Assembly: GCA_900549375.1 (NCBI GenBank)
Contig: URNY01000089.1
Location: 1 to 11,821, forward strand
From: an uncultured Bacteroidales bacterium
GTDB lineage: Bacteria; Bacteroidota; Bacteroidia; Bacteroidales; Muribaculaceae
Direction of reading: 5' to 3'
Length of the DNA stretch: 11,821 bases
The first letter of the stretch is position 1; each line of letters starts with the position of its first letter. Below the pieces are notes generated by a model. The model made no database searches. It saw nothing but the letters and a program-made list of their open reading frames with translations, and was not told where the DNA came from. Positions 1-6,373 of the stretch are shown piece by piece. A program made the translations under genes and the position numbers.

Positions 1-678
1 CGTACTTACGAGGGCAAGTGCATAAGCAAGTTCGCATGGAAACCGTTTTATGATGCTTTCAATATCCGCATGTCCGCATATTTTACCGGTATATTCAGTT
101 CGGATCAGTTCAACCAACCTATTTTTCCCGGTTACTTCAGCATTTACAAAAGTCAAAAAGCCGTTGAATTCATCATGACCATGAAGCAATGTAGAAAAAA
201 TTGCTCTCATTGAATCGGAAAGACTTTTCCATTTTGCCACTTCATCCATCAGCAAATCACGCGTTTTCTCGCAATCGTTGACAGGATTGTTCATCTGTTC
301 GCTTATCAATTTATCATCTTTAAGCAAATGATGATAAGGACGTTCAGGGAAAAGCAAAGGTGACAAATACAGCGTATCGACCAACAAGCAATCCGGCTTC
401 TGTTCACCAAACAGATATCTCGCATCGTGATTTATAATGTTATGCCCACATACAAAATCCACGCCTCTCATAAAAGCCTGCAATTCCTTCTTGCCAGCCG
501 TATGGCACACCGCGCCATCCCAGCGCAGAGCTCCAATATCATGAATTTTATTATCATTCAGACCGACCTCTACATCTACAAAACAATAGCGGGAAGCATC
601 ATACGGCGCCTCTCGGGCTTGAGCCGATTTGTTATCCGCTTTGTTGATAGTATCTATTATTCTATTCCAAAATGACAT
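1..678 (-). CDS. DEDD exonuclease domain, N-terminal part of a probable RecQ-family helicase (partial)
   Basis: The first 226 residues of a gene that runs off the left edge of the window with no stop codon. Residues about 31-145 read as a DEDD 3'-5' exonuclease: Exo I is D35-V-E37 in FVDVEVGL, Exo II is GHNIINHD (H79, N80, D85), and Exo III is probably D135 in NNPVNDCEKTRDLL. In the family as I know it, very long Bacteroidales RecQ-like ATP-dependent helicases start with this exonuclease block, followed by a region like residues 150-226 here, before the helicase motifs. The helicase motifs are outside the window, so the RecQ assignment is recall plus inference; the exonuclease call is better supported. 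The likely role is cytoplasmic DNA repair or recombination. The ATG at 678 is the first start in the open frame and lies about 60 nt below a promoter-like motif. No Shine-Dalgarno is seen. A stand-alone DEDD exonuclease is the alternative. Confidence 0.68.
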   Translation of the reverse strand, partial: MSFWNRIIDTINKADNKSAQAREAPYDASRYCFVDVEVGLNDNKIHDIGALRWDGAVCHTAGKKELQAFMRGVDFVCGHNIINHDARYLFGEQKPDCLLVDTLYLSPLLFPERPYHHLLKDDKLISEQMNNPVNDCEKTRDLLMDEVAKWKSLSDSMRAIFSTLLHGHDEFNGFLTFVNAEVTGKNRLVELIRTEYTGKICGHADIESIIKRFPCELAYALALVST

Positions 679-744
679 TCTCAAAAAAGGAGCGTAAACT
701 TATATTTATGAAGCTGTTTAAGCGACTTCCACATCTCCATTATG

Positions 745-752
745 CAAAGATA
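745..752 (-). promoter_or_regulatory. Putative -7 element for the exonuclease/helicase gene
   Basis: Read on the minus strand this is TATCTTTG, an exact match to the Bacteroidales -7 consensus TAnnTTTG. It would give a 5' leader of about 60 nt before the ATG at 678. The -33 position (about 772-774) reads ATG rather than TTG, so the upstream element is weak. The call rests on motif and position only. Confidence 0.4.
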
Positions 753-971
753 GCGATTAATCATTATTTTACATAAATCAGGAGTATGTTCAATTAAATT
801 TTAAAGTTGTCAACTGTTTCCTGATTACTGAATTGGCACCCTATTCAAGTATGGTTTGGACGAGATTGCCACCAAACTCATTTGCCCCACTCATACCTCC
901 AAATTCGATGTTTTCAGATTTTTGTCATACATAATGGGCAATGTCTTAACCTCTGTTTTATGTTGCATGTA

Positions 972-1001
972 TTTGTAAAAAAATACTTTATATTAACTTT
1001 G
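972..1001 (+). promoter_or_regulatory. Putative Bacteroidales promoter facing right
   Basis: TTTG at 972-975 and TAACTTTG at 994-1001 match the -33 (TTTG) and -7 (TAnnTTTG) elements, with an 18-nt spacer where about 19 is typical. It is the only good plus-strand promoter candidate I found in the window. Transcription would begin near 1008, inside the left arm of a strong hairpin, and run toward a 25-codon ORF. The evidence is motif only. Confidence 0.45.
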
Positions 1002-1002
1002 C

Positions 1003-1043
1003 AATTGCGAAACGGCGGTTTCGGAAACCACCGTTTCGCAATT
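1003..1043. repeat. 19-bp inverted repeat (hairpin) at the start of the putative transcript
   Basis: The arms are 1003-1021 and 1025-1043. They are complementary over 19 positions with a single mismatch (C1016 against A1030) and enclose a 3-nt CGG loop. The core arm sequence is AATTGCGAAACGG. No T-run follows on either side, so it does not look like a standard intrinsic terminator. It could be a 5'-leader RNA structure, a protein-binding palindrome, or the relic of a mobile-element end. Confidence 0.7.
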
Positions 1044-1070
1044 TCCGACAGAGCCGCCACAATTAAAGTT

Positions 1071-1148
1071 ATGAAGTTTTTTGCAATCAACAAGCAACTT
1101 GCCTCTTATACCAGCTCCCTGTCAGCACTCTCAATTGAAGACATGTAA
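1071..1148 (+). CDS. Possible 25-codon small ORF below a promoter-like motif
   Basis: ATG at 1071 to TAA at 1146-1148 encodes a 25-residue peptide that begins MKFFAINKQLASY and ends SALSIEDM. I do not recognise it. The case for it is position: it starts about 60 nt below a predicted plus-strand transcription start and just after a strong hairpin. The case against it is short length, no ribosome-binding site and no recognisable family. The same frame stays open upstream to an ATG at 882, but that ATG lies before the promoter-like motif and the extension does not look protein-like. It could be a leader peptide, the remnant of a lost gene, or chance. Confidence 0.2.
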   Translation: MKFFAINKQLASYTSSLSALSIEDM

Positions 1149-1293
1149 CAGATTTATGATCAATGCGTCTTAGCAGAAACTAAACGTTTATGTCAAAATA
1201 TCTGATGTTTCTTCCATAAACTAAACTTTTAAGTAAAGATGCAAAAGTTTTGTCTATACACAAATATTGGAATTTCTTTTTTCCGACAGATTT

Positions 1294-2172
1294 TCAGAGT
1301 TTCGACAGCAGTTCTGATCCTTTCATGACATCCATTTTGGAGAAAGCGAACAATTTCTTGCCGAGGTCCTTGAGCGAGTGTCCGATATGATAGACGACCT
1401 CATCAATTATAAGGAAACGGTCGTGAGCCTTGTTGTAAGCGTGTAAAGTCACGCCCGGATATTGACGGTTGTGCCGCTCTACATCCTGACGGAGCTGAGT
1501 TGAAATCTTACCATCGTATATATCCACTTTCACTCCCGGATTCCGTTTTGACAGTTGCACAAGCACCGAATCATCAACATAGCTGTCAATCACTACGATT
1601 CTGTGTTTGGCTTGTCGAATCAGATCGGCAACAAAAGCGTAAGCATCAAAAATCTGCCCGTCGAAGAAAATACCTTCCTTCGGTTGAATAGCACTGCGGA
1701 CAAAAAAATCTACTTTCTCATCAAGCTGTATAAAATGGCGATCATACTCTGAGAAATGCCTGTCAATGCGATCTTCAATTTGCATCAACCGTTGATTTAA
1801 CGCGTAGCCACGGAGAAGATATTCTTTCAAGACCTTGTTGGCCCACTGGCGGAACTGAATACCACGTACTGTGTTTACCCTATAACCGACTGATATTATT
1901 ACGTCCAAATTGAAATACTCGATATTTCTCGTCACATTGCGACTCCCCTCTTGTCGAACTGTTCGGAATTTCCGAACAGTTGCCTCTCGTGCCAGTTCCC
2001 CGGAGTCAAAAATATGCTTAAGATGCTCACTGATATTGGCTTTGCTTGAATCGAATAGTTCGACTATTTGTGATTGAGTCAGCCATACAGATTCGTCCTC
2101 AACTCTTACATCCAGAGACAGACTCTCATTCGGTTGATAAATTATTATTTCATTTGCTTGCGCAGGTTCCAT
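1294..2172 (-). CDS. RhuM-family protein with C-terminal phospholipase-D-like domain
   Basis: 292 residues. Residues about 8-125 match the RhuM family: an EIIIYQPNE opening, then VWLTQSQIVELF (29-40), a helix-turn-helix-like stretch to about 60, then EYFNLDVIISVGYRV and QFRQWANKVLKEYLLRGY. RhuM was named from Salmonella pathogenicity island 3; its biochemical role is not established. Residues 125-160 are charged and helical, possibly a coiled coil. Residues about 166-292 look like one PLD-type domain: RIVVIDSYVDD (191-201) as a core strand, then H250-D-R252-xxxx-D257 and GHSLKD (264-269), an HKD-like motif with Arg in place of Lys. Such single-motif domains usually dimerise. It lies 49 nt below the carbonic anhydrase gene on the same strand and may be co-transcribed. 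A defence or nucleic-acid role is inference only; a non-catalytic DNA-binding role is the alternative. Confidence 0.75.
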   Translation of the reverse strand: MEPAQANEIIIYQPNESLSLDVRVEDESVWLTQSQIVELFDSSKANISEHLKHIFDSGELAREATVRKFRTVRQEGSRNVTRNIEYFNLDVIISVGYRVNTVRGIQFRQWANKVLKEYLLRGYALNQRLMQIEDRIDRHFSEYDRHFIQLDEKVDFFVRSAIQPKEGIFFDGQIFDAYAFVADLIRQAKHRIVVIDSYVDDSVLVQLSKRNPGVKVDIYDGKISTQLRQDVERHNRQYPGVTLHAYNKAHDRFLIIDEVVYHIGHSLKDLGKKLFAFSKMDVMKGSELLSKL

Positions 2173-2221
2173 GTGCTAAAGTATAAAAAGTTTATCACAG
2201 TTTCTTGCAGAAATGAAAGCA

Positions 2222-2764
2222 TCAATCGATCGGGCGGAGCTCGCCGGTTACGGAATCTATCACGTAGCCGCCAACTCGGATATCGGCGGTCATCAGCGGA
2301 TGATTGCGGATCAGGTCGACTGTCTCCGATATCGCCTGCTCCACCTCATCGAAGCCGTGAAGCCAGCGGTCAAGATCTATGCCGCAATGCCTCATAAGCG
2401 AGATATTGCCTTCGGGCACACCACGCTCTTTCATCAGATGCAGCATCTCATCGGCGTTCATACCCTGAACGCCACATTCTGTATGGCCGATTACCATTAT
2501 CTCTTCCACTCCCAGCTCGTAGACTGCAATGAGCAGCGAGCGCATCGCTGAATCGAATGGATTGGTTATGACGCCTCCCGCGTTCTTGATAATCTTCACA
2601 TCGCCGTTACGCACACCCAAGGCAGCGGGCAACAGCTCCACCAGACGCGTATCCATGCAAGTGACGATCGCAATCTTCTTGTCGGGATATTTGGATGTGA
2701 TAAACCGCTCATATCCTTTATCCTCAACGAATTTCCTGTTATGTCTTAAAATCTCTTCTATCAT
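2222..2764 (-). CDS. Beta-class carbonic anhydrase
   Basis: 180 residues, a usual length for compact bacterial beta carbonic anhydrases. They catalyse CO2 + H2O to bicarbonate + H+ in the cytoplasm. All key residues are visible: the zinc ligands C36 (in TCMDTR), H94 and C97 (in IGHTECG), and the D38-R40 dyad that gates the zinc. KNAGGVITNPF (60-70) is the conserved glycine-rich stretch after it. The protein has no signal peptide. The ATG at 2764 gives the family's expected N-terminus (MIEEILRHNRKF). No clear promoter was found: a near-match to the -7 box (TATTTTG, one base short) occurs about 55 nt upstream, next to an AT-rich stretch and a structured repeat block. In gut Bacteroidales bicarbonate supply supports carboxylation steps of the succinate pathway; linking this gene to that is general inference. 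Confidence 0.93.
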   Translation of the reverse strand: MIEEILRHNRKFVEDKGYERFITSKYPDKKIAIVTCMDTRLVELLPAALGVRNGDVKIIKNAGGVITNPFDSAMRSLLIAVYELGVEEIMVIGHTECGVQGMNADEMLHLMKERGVPEGNISLMRHCGIDLDRWLHGFDEVEQAISETVDLIRNHPLMTADIRVGGYVIDSVTGELRPID

Positions 2765-2840
2765 AATATAAAATTTGAATTCATTTCTCTAAAATAGCTA
2801 ATTCCATGAATAATTCAAAATAGATTTTAATTAAAGTGAT

Positions 2841-2966
2841 TTCTCGCTGAGGAGAGTCGCGGAGCGACTGCACGGCCTATTAACCGCGTACTGCTGAGGA
2901 CGATAGGACGAAGCTGTGCGCGGACCAGAGGCCCCCTCTCCCCTCTCAGTCGCGGAGCGACTGCAC
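2841..2966. repeat. Structured intergenic repeat block with two 19-nt direct repeats
   Basis: The sequence AGTCGCGGAGCGACTGCAC occurs twice, at 2855-2873 and 2948-2966. Each copy contains a small hairpin (AGTCGC-GGA-GCGACT). Between them GGCCT (2874-2878) and CCGCG (2884-2888) pair with CGCGG (2919-2923) and AGGCC (2929-2933), giving a longer hairpin. GC-rich text continues to about 3010, including GCCGGAGCCGGAGGC at 2978-2992. The block is much more GC-rich than the AT-rich sequence on its left. I infer an interspersed, REP-like intergenic element of the host genome; other copies cannot be seen here. Confidence 0.55.
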
Positions 2967-3011
2967 TTCAATCTGATGCCGGAGCCGGAGGCATGTCCCT
3001 ACGCACGTTCG

Positions 3012-3188
3012 TTATTTGGAGTTACGTTTTAGAAAATCTTCGGCAGGGATTGTAATGGGCTGACCGTTTTTATCTGCGACAACTACATTCTCACCAAGTT
3101 TAGCCTTGCGCTCGAATAGCTTTTTCTGCGCCTGCTGAATATTTTCGCGAATGCGCTCAAACAATTTTATTTCTTCTTGTTCTGACAT
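3012..3188 (-). CDS. Small protein overlapping the zeta-like kinase gene; candidate antitoxin
   Basis: 58 residues: MSEQEEIKLFERIREN, then a charged helical stretch rich in Gln, Lys and Arg to about residue 33, then ENVVVADKNGQPITIPAEDFL and a short basic end. ATG is at 3186-3188 and TAA at 3012-3014. It overlaps the 3' end of the kinase gene by 22 nt in another frame, the arrangement expected of translationally coupled partners. Strong amino-acid bias toward a soluble helical protein and the tight coupling support a real gene. I recall small ORFs beside COG4185-type kinases but cannot name a family. The antitoxin role is inference; the gene order (kinase first) differs from classical epsilon-zeta, where the antitoxin is first. 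It could also be an accessory subunit or a regulator. Confidence 0.65.
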   Translation of the reverse strand: MSEQEEIKLFERIRENIQQAQKKLFERKAKLGENVVVADKNGQPITIPAEDFLKRNSK

Positions 3189-3739
3189 AATTCTTTGATT
3201 TTTGTAAATAGTGGAGTGTTGACAACAATATTACGTTCAACCACAGGCTCGAGTTCCTTAGTGTTATCGTACAATGACCATAAATCTACTATTGGCACAA
3301 ATATCTCGAACAGGTTCCGCAATCCGGCCCAATACCGACGATGGATAATATCCGTCGGTATATTATGGCCGCCGGCTGCCACTCGCTGTGCTACGCGCAT
3401 CTCTGCCATTTCGGGAGATGAAAGCCAGAAGAACAACAAAATAACCATATATCCTGATTCTTTAGCCCTTTTTACAAGATTTTTATAGCTTCTTGTGGCA
3501 AGAGTTGTCTCAATCGCAAATGTTGCGCGGCGGGAGAGTAGAAGATCAATACGTTGAAGCATCAGTTTTCCGGCCTCGACTGCTACTTCTTCGGGTTTGA
3601 ATGGGGATAATCCTTTTGCAATTTCATCGGCGTTGACAAATTCACGGCAATTGAGTACATCAGGCAATACACTCATTGATGCCGTGGTTTTCCCTGCACC
3701 ATTACACCCTGCGATAATATAAAGAGTCGGCCTATTCAT
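3167..3739 (-). CDS. Zeta-toxin-like P-loop kinase (COG4185-type)
   Basis: 190 residues, one P-loop domain. Walker A is G11-C-N-G-A-G-K17-T-T in YIIAGCNGAGKTT. FVNADEIAKGLSPF (34-47) holds the conserved N36-A-D38, and FAIETTLATRSY (74-85) holds the E77-T-T motif of zeta-type kinases. The Arg-rich stretch MRVAQRVAAGGHNIPTDIIH (113-132, with Arg residues at 114 and 118) and RRYWAGLRNL (133-142) resemble the family's lid and substrate-binding region. Known zeta toxins phosphorylate UDP-N-acetylglucosamine and poison cell-wall synthesis, but many of this subfamily are annotated only as predicted ATPases or kinases with untested substrate. The 58-codon gene overlaps its 3' end, and a well-spaced promoter lies about 75 nt upstream, so the two form a self-contained unit between the glycosidase operon and the carbonic anhydrase gene. 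The ATG at 3739 gives the family's N-terminus directly before the P-loop strand. Confidence 0.82.
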   Translation of the reverse strand: MNRPTLYIIAGCNGAGKTTASMSVLPDVLNCREFVNADEIAKGLSPFKPEEVAVEAGKLMLQRIDLLLSRRATFAIETTLATRSYKNLVKRAKESGYMVILLFFWLSSPEMAEMRVAQRVAAGGHNIPTDIIHRRYWAGLRNLFEIFVPIVDLWSLYDNTKELEPVVERNIVVNTPLFTKIKELCQNKKK

Positions 3740-3778
3740 ACTGTTTCTTCCTGACAGACTACGGACGTGAAGTTGTTA

Positions 3779-3817
3779 AATTACGTGATTTTCAGTTTAG
3801 TATTGCTACTCGTAATT
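3779..3817. promoter_or_regulatory. Inverted repeat near the kinase promoter, possible operator
   Basis: AATTACG (3779-3785) and CGTAATT (3811-3817) are perfect 7-nt inverted arms about 25 nt apart, lying just below the predicted -7 box of the kinase gene. Autoregulated toxin-antitoxin units often have such sites, but the arms are short and AT-rich and could be chance. Confidence 0.2.
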
Positions 3818-3818
3818 A

Positions 3819-3848
3819 CAAAATTACAAAGATTTTTTGACATTGCAA
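3819..3848 (-). promoter_or_regulatory. Bacteroidales-type promoter for the kinase and small-protein unit
   Basis: On the minus strand the -33 element is GTTG (TTG at 3846-3848), followed by a 19-nt spacer and TAATTTTG (3819-3826), an exact TAnnTTTG match. The spacing is canonical. Transcription would begin near 3812, leaving a leader of about 72 nt before the ATG at 3739. This is the best promoter match in the window. Confidence 0.55.
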
Positions 3849-3859
3849 CCGAATAAATC

Positions 3860-3905
3860 AAGAAACGTGCTTACGCATAAATGCCAATGCGTAGGCACGT
3901 TTCTT
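3860..3905 (-). terminator. Long hairpin terminator below the glycosidase operon
   Basis: The arms are 3860-3878 and 3887-3905, 19 bp with a single G-T type mismatch, around an 8-nt loop. Read on the minus strand the second arm ends GCACGTTTCTT and is followed by the T-rich GATTTATT. It lies about 50 nt below the stop codon of the last glycosidase gene and just above the kinase promoter, so it should insulate the two units. The stem is long enough to act in both directions. Confidence 0.65.
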
Positions 3906-3956
3906 AAATTTTCGCATCGCTGAAAAGGGGTTTAGGTCCGTTTCAGGCTACAATCC

Positions 3957-6260
3957 TTATTTCACGCGTTCGATTCTTATGCAGTCGACGAGGGCATGGT
4001 TGGTGCCGATATTCATGTTCTCATCCTCTTCGAGATAGCTGAGGCCGAGGGTGTGATGTCCTTTCTCGAGAGGGAGCGTCACGATATTGCTCATTCCCCA
4101 GTCGTTCCAGTTGCCGCGGCCGCGGTGGGGCATCACCATCGTGGCGGCTTTCGAGCCGTCAAGTGTGAGCGTGCGGATTGCCGCTTTGTTCTCGGTGTTG
4201 ACAGGTCCGTTGCCGTTGGCATAACGTAGGGAAAAGGTATAGACACCTGTCTCGGGCACATCTATATCCACCGATACCGGCGCGCTCTGACGCGAAAGCT
4301 CCACAAAACCGTTGCCTGTGAATCCGGAAAGCTTCTCCGAGGGCTGATAGCTCACCTCTCCGGAGGTCATGGCTACAGTTTCTCCGGGGAACTGTACAAC
4401 AATTGCGGGGCGGTTGCTGAGTGGTTCTGAAGCGAACGACTGTGTGCCGTCCCCGGCCACGCCGATCACCTGCCACTCGCCGGGCTCTACGGCCGGATAG
4501 CTCGTCTCCCGGGTCTTGGCCACAGGCTCGCCGTCGCGAAGCACGATGTATCCTGCGATATATTCTATTGGATTCCATTCGAGACGGTTGTTGACCGGCA
4601 CCCCGTTTCCATTGAGCGAAGGATCGTTGGCAAGACGCGTCACAGGCGTGAGAGGCGCTTTCTTATTGGGCACGCGGTTGAGTTTCATCGGTGCGATAGG
4701 TTTGTTGTCCATCCTGACAACGATATTGACCTTCCCTTTAAGCATCTTGGGAGTCAGGACAGGCGTCTTGGAAAGATCTACCGGCTTGCCGTTGAGAGTA
4801 AGCTCGCTCACTTTGTTTCCGAAGCCCTCGACAGTGATGTCGAGCGATGCTCCGCGATAAGGGAAGTTGCTCAGTGTGCGAGTTCCGGCCAAAGCCTCGG
4901 GTACGAACGGAGCGATCATGAGTCCATCTTTCTCGAAGTGGATACCGAACAAAACACGCGTTGTAAGCGCGATATTGCCGGCGAGACACCATAGCATGTT
5001 GGAAGAGTTCAGCTCTGTATAGATGTCGCCGTTGTCGAGGTTGAAATTCTCCTTGTTGGTGCAGAAGAGAGCGGCCGGACGATAGATCGAGCCGATACCT
5101 TCGAGCACTCCGCCTTCGTTTCCGGCCTTGGCCTGAGCGAGCGTCCAGTAAGCGCCGACCCAGGGCCAGAGGGCATTGTTGTGGTAGCTGGGCCTATCGG
5201 AGATCTGCGGATAGAAGATGGCGGCTCCGAAGGGGGTCTGCGGATTATTCTCCGATATTGATTTCTGATGGTCGGCAGGCGCTATGTCGTAGAGTATGGC
5301 AAGAGCCTCGCCGAGGGTTTCTGCCCGCGGGTTGAGTATCTTGTTGTCGCGGCCGTAAGTGTACATTCCATAATACCCTTTGTCGGGCATCCAGAAAGTC
5401 TTGTCGATGTTGGCGGCCAAAGCCTCGGAGCGGGCAAAGAGTTTAGCTGCTTCCTGTTTCTTGCCCAGAGCCTGCGCCATCTCTGCGACGGCACGGAGTG
5501 TGGCGGCATACATCACGTTGGTGCCCATAGCTTCGCTCTGCGAGATATCGACGGTCTGCATCCAGCGGGGATAGCTCTGCTCGCGCCAGTCGATAAAGGA
5601 GGTCTCCCCTTTCACGAGTCCGCGGGGGCTCATCACGGTCTTCTCATCTTTCTCGAGCGAGCGCAAAGCTATGGGATATACCTTTTCGAGCCATTTGCGG
5701 TCGCCCGTAACCTTATAGATCTCGTATGCGGCAAGAGCCCACACCATGCGGTCCGTAGAGATGGGCCATGCGCCTCCCGAGCCTGTATCCTGGATTATCT
5801 GGCCGCTCGGATTCACCTTCTTCATCAGCGATATCATCGAGGCTTCCGGCTGCATATAAGCCATAGAGAGAATAATGGAATAGCTCACGTCGCGCGTCCA
5901 TACGCCCGACCATTCCTTGCCGGTGCGGAGCGTGGTATCGGGTTCCACGGCGTTCACCATCTCATCGAGCGCCATGTTGTAGATGGCTTCATGGAGAAGG
6001 TTGTCGGATGTGAGCTTCGGATAGGATGAGAGGTCGTTCTTGCGCTTCCAGCTCTGCTCTATCGGCATGTAATAGCCGGGACGTCCCTTGTAGGTGGAGC
6101 GAAGCTCGTATGGGTTGACGGCCCAGGCCTTGAACTCATTCTGGAAAATAGTGTCGCCGGCCCAGCGATAGGCATCGGTCTGAACGATAACGCGGTCTTC
6201 GGGAGCGGCCGCCGACGCGAATGCCGGCAGCAAAGCCAGCAGAAGGGGTTTTATAGACAT
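3957..6260 (-). CDS. Secreted (alpha/alpha)6 six-hairpin glycosidase with FnIII-like and CBM-like tail
   Basis: 767 residues. A Sec signal peptide covers about 1-18 (MSIKPLLLALLPAFASAAA). Residues about 85-460 form a six-hairpin (alpha/alpha)6 catalytic region: WSGVWTRDVSYS (117-128), GAWPISTDRMVW (163-174), SFIDWREQSYPRWMQ (221-235) and NNALWPWVGAYW (361-372) resemble GH63/GH15/GH78-type enzymes. D124, D170, D224 and a Glu near 313-318 are acidic candidates for catalysis, not assigned. A short beta domain follows (465-525), then an FnIII-like segment (535-615) and a CBM6/35-like beta-sandwich (about 622-766) ending HALVDCIRIERV. Its CAZy family and substrate cannot be decided by eye. It is the last gene of the run, 113 nt below the GH97 gene and behind an intrinsic terminator, so it may be expressed at a lower level or from its own promoter. 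Probably periplasmic or surface-exposed. Confidence 0.78.
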   Translation of the reverse strand: MSIKPLLLALLPAFASAAAPEDRVIVQTDAYRWAGDTIFQNEFKAWAVNPYELRSTYKGRPGYYMPIEQSWKRKNDLSSYPKLTSDNLLHEAIYNMALDEMVNAVEPDTTLRTGKEWSGVWTRDVSYSIILSMAYMQPEASMISLMKKVNPSGQIIQDTGSGGAWPISTDRMVWALAAYEIYKVTGDRKWLEKVYPIALRSLEKDEKTVMSPRGLVKGETSFIDWREQSYPRWMQTVDISQSEAMGTNVMYAATLRAVAEMAQALGKKQEAAKLFARSEALAANIDKTFWMPDKGYYGMYTYGRDNKILNPRAETLGEALAILYDIAPADHQKSISENNPQTPFGAAIFYPQISDRPSYHNNALWPWVGAYWTLAQAKAGNEGGVLEGIGSIYRPAALFCTNKENFNLDNGDIYTELNSSNMLWCLAGNIALTTRVLFGIHFEKDGLMIAPFVPEALAGTRTLSNFPYRGASLDITVEGFGNKVSELTLNGKPVDLSKTPVLTPKMLKGKVNIVVRMDNKPIAPMKLNRVPNKKAPLTPVTRLANDPSLNGNGVPVNNRLEWNPIEYIAGYIVLRDGEPVAKTRETSYPAVEPGEWQVIGVAGDGTQSFASEPLSNRPAIVVQFPGETVAMTSGEVSYQPSEKLSGFTGNGFVELSRQSAPVSVDIDVPETGVYTFSLRYANGNGPVNTENKAAIRTLTLDGSKAATMVMPHRGRGNWNDWGMSNIVTLPLEKGHHTLGLSYLEEDENMNIGTNHALVDCIRIERVK

Positions 6261-6324
6261 CAGGAATTAAGTATTAGTTACAAGTTATTAGAGAGACCCG
6301 TCGGGGCAAATGAAACTAAAAAGT

Positions 6325-6356
6325 TGTCCGCGAATATAGCAAATTATTCGCGGACA
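6325..6356 (-). terminator. Intrinsic terminator between GH97 and the six-hairpin glycosidase
   Basis: TGTCCGCGAATA (6325-6336) pairs perfectly with TATTCGCGGACA (6345-6356) around an 8-nt loop; AAGTT/AACTT outside extends the stem past a small bulge. On the minus strand the hairpin is followed by ACTTTTTAG, a T-run. It lies 18 nt below the GH97 stop codon, so it should end or attenuate transcription before the last gene. Confidence 0.75.
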
Positions 6357-6373
6357 GAACTTATAGGGGATCG

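Larger units (their letters stand above)
679..1293. other. 615-nt AT-rich region with no convincing conserved protein gene
   Basis: This is the gap between the RhuM-like gene (3' end at 1294) and the exonuclease/helicase gene (start at 678). It holds the promoter of the latter, the perfect palindromes AGTTGTCAACT (805-815) and TAAACGTTTA (1181-1190), a plus-strand promoter-like motif (972-1001), a 19-bp hairpin (1003-1043) and a 25-codon ORF (1071-1148). An AT-only inverted repeat (AAACTTTT ... AAAAGTTT, about 1223-1251) could help end RhuM transcription but is a poor terminator. I see no tRNA-like fold, no CRISPR repeat and no clear insertion-sequence ends. Confidence 0.55.

Noticed and set aside
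1003..1043. Hairpin as an invertible-promoter recombination site
   Set aside because: Phase-variable promoters in Bacteroidales lie between two separated inverted repeats. Here the arms are only 3 nt apart and the promoter-like motif lies outside them.
882..1148. 88-codon plus-strand frame as a full gene
   Set aside because: Its 5' part runs through the promoter-like motif and hairpin and does not look protein-like. Only the last 25 codons are kept as a low-confidence candidate.
2976..3032. 18-codon plus-strand ORF starting MPEPEACPYARS
   Set aside because: It is encoded inside the GC-rich repeat block and overlaps the end of the small minus-strand gene; its composition follows the repeat and not a protein family.
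5268..6029. 253-codon open frame on the plus strand
   Set aside because: Antisense shadow of the six-hairpin glycosidase gene.
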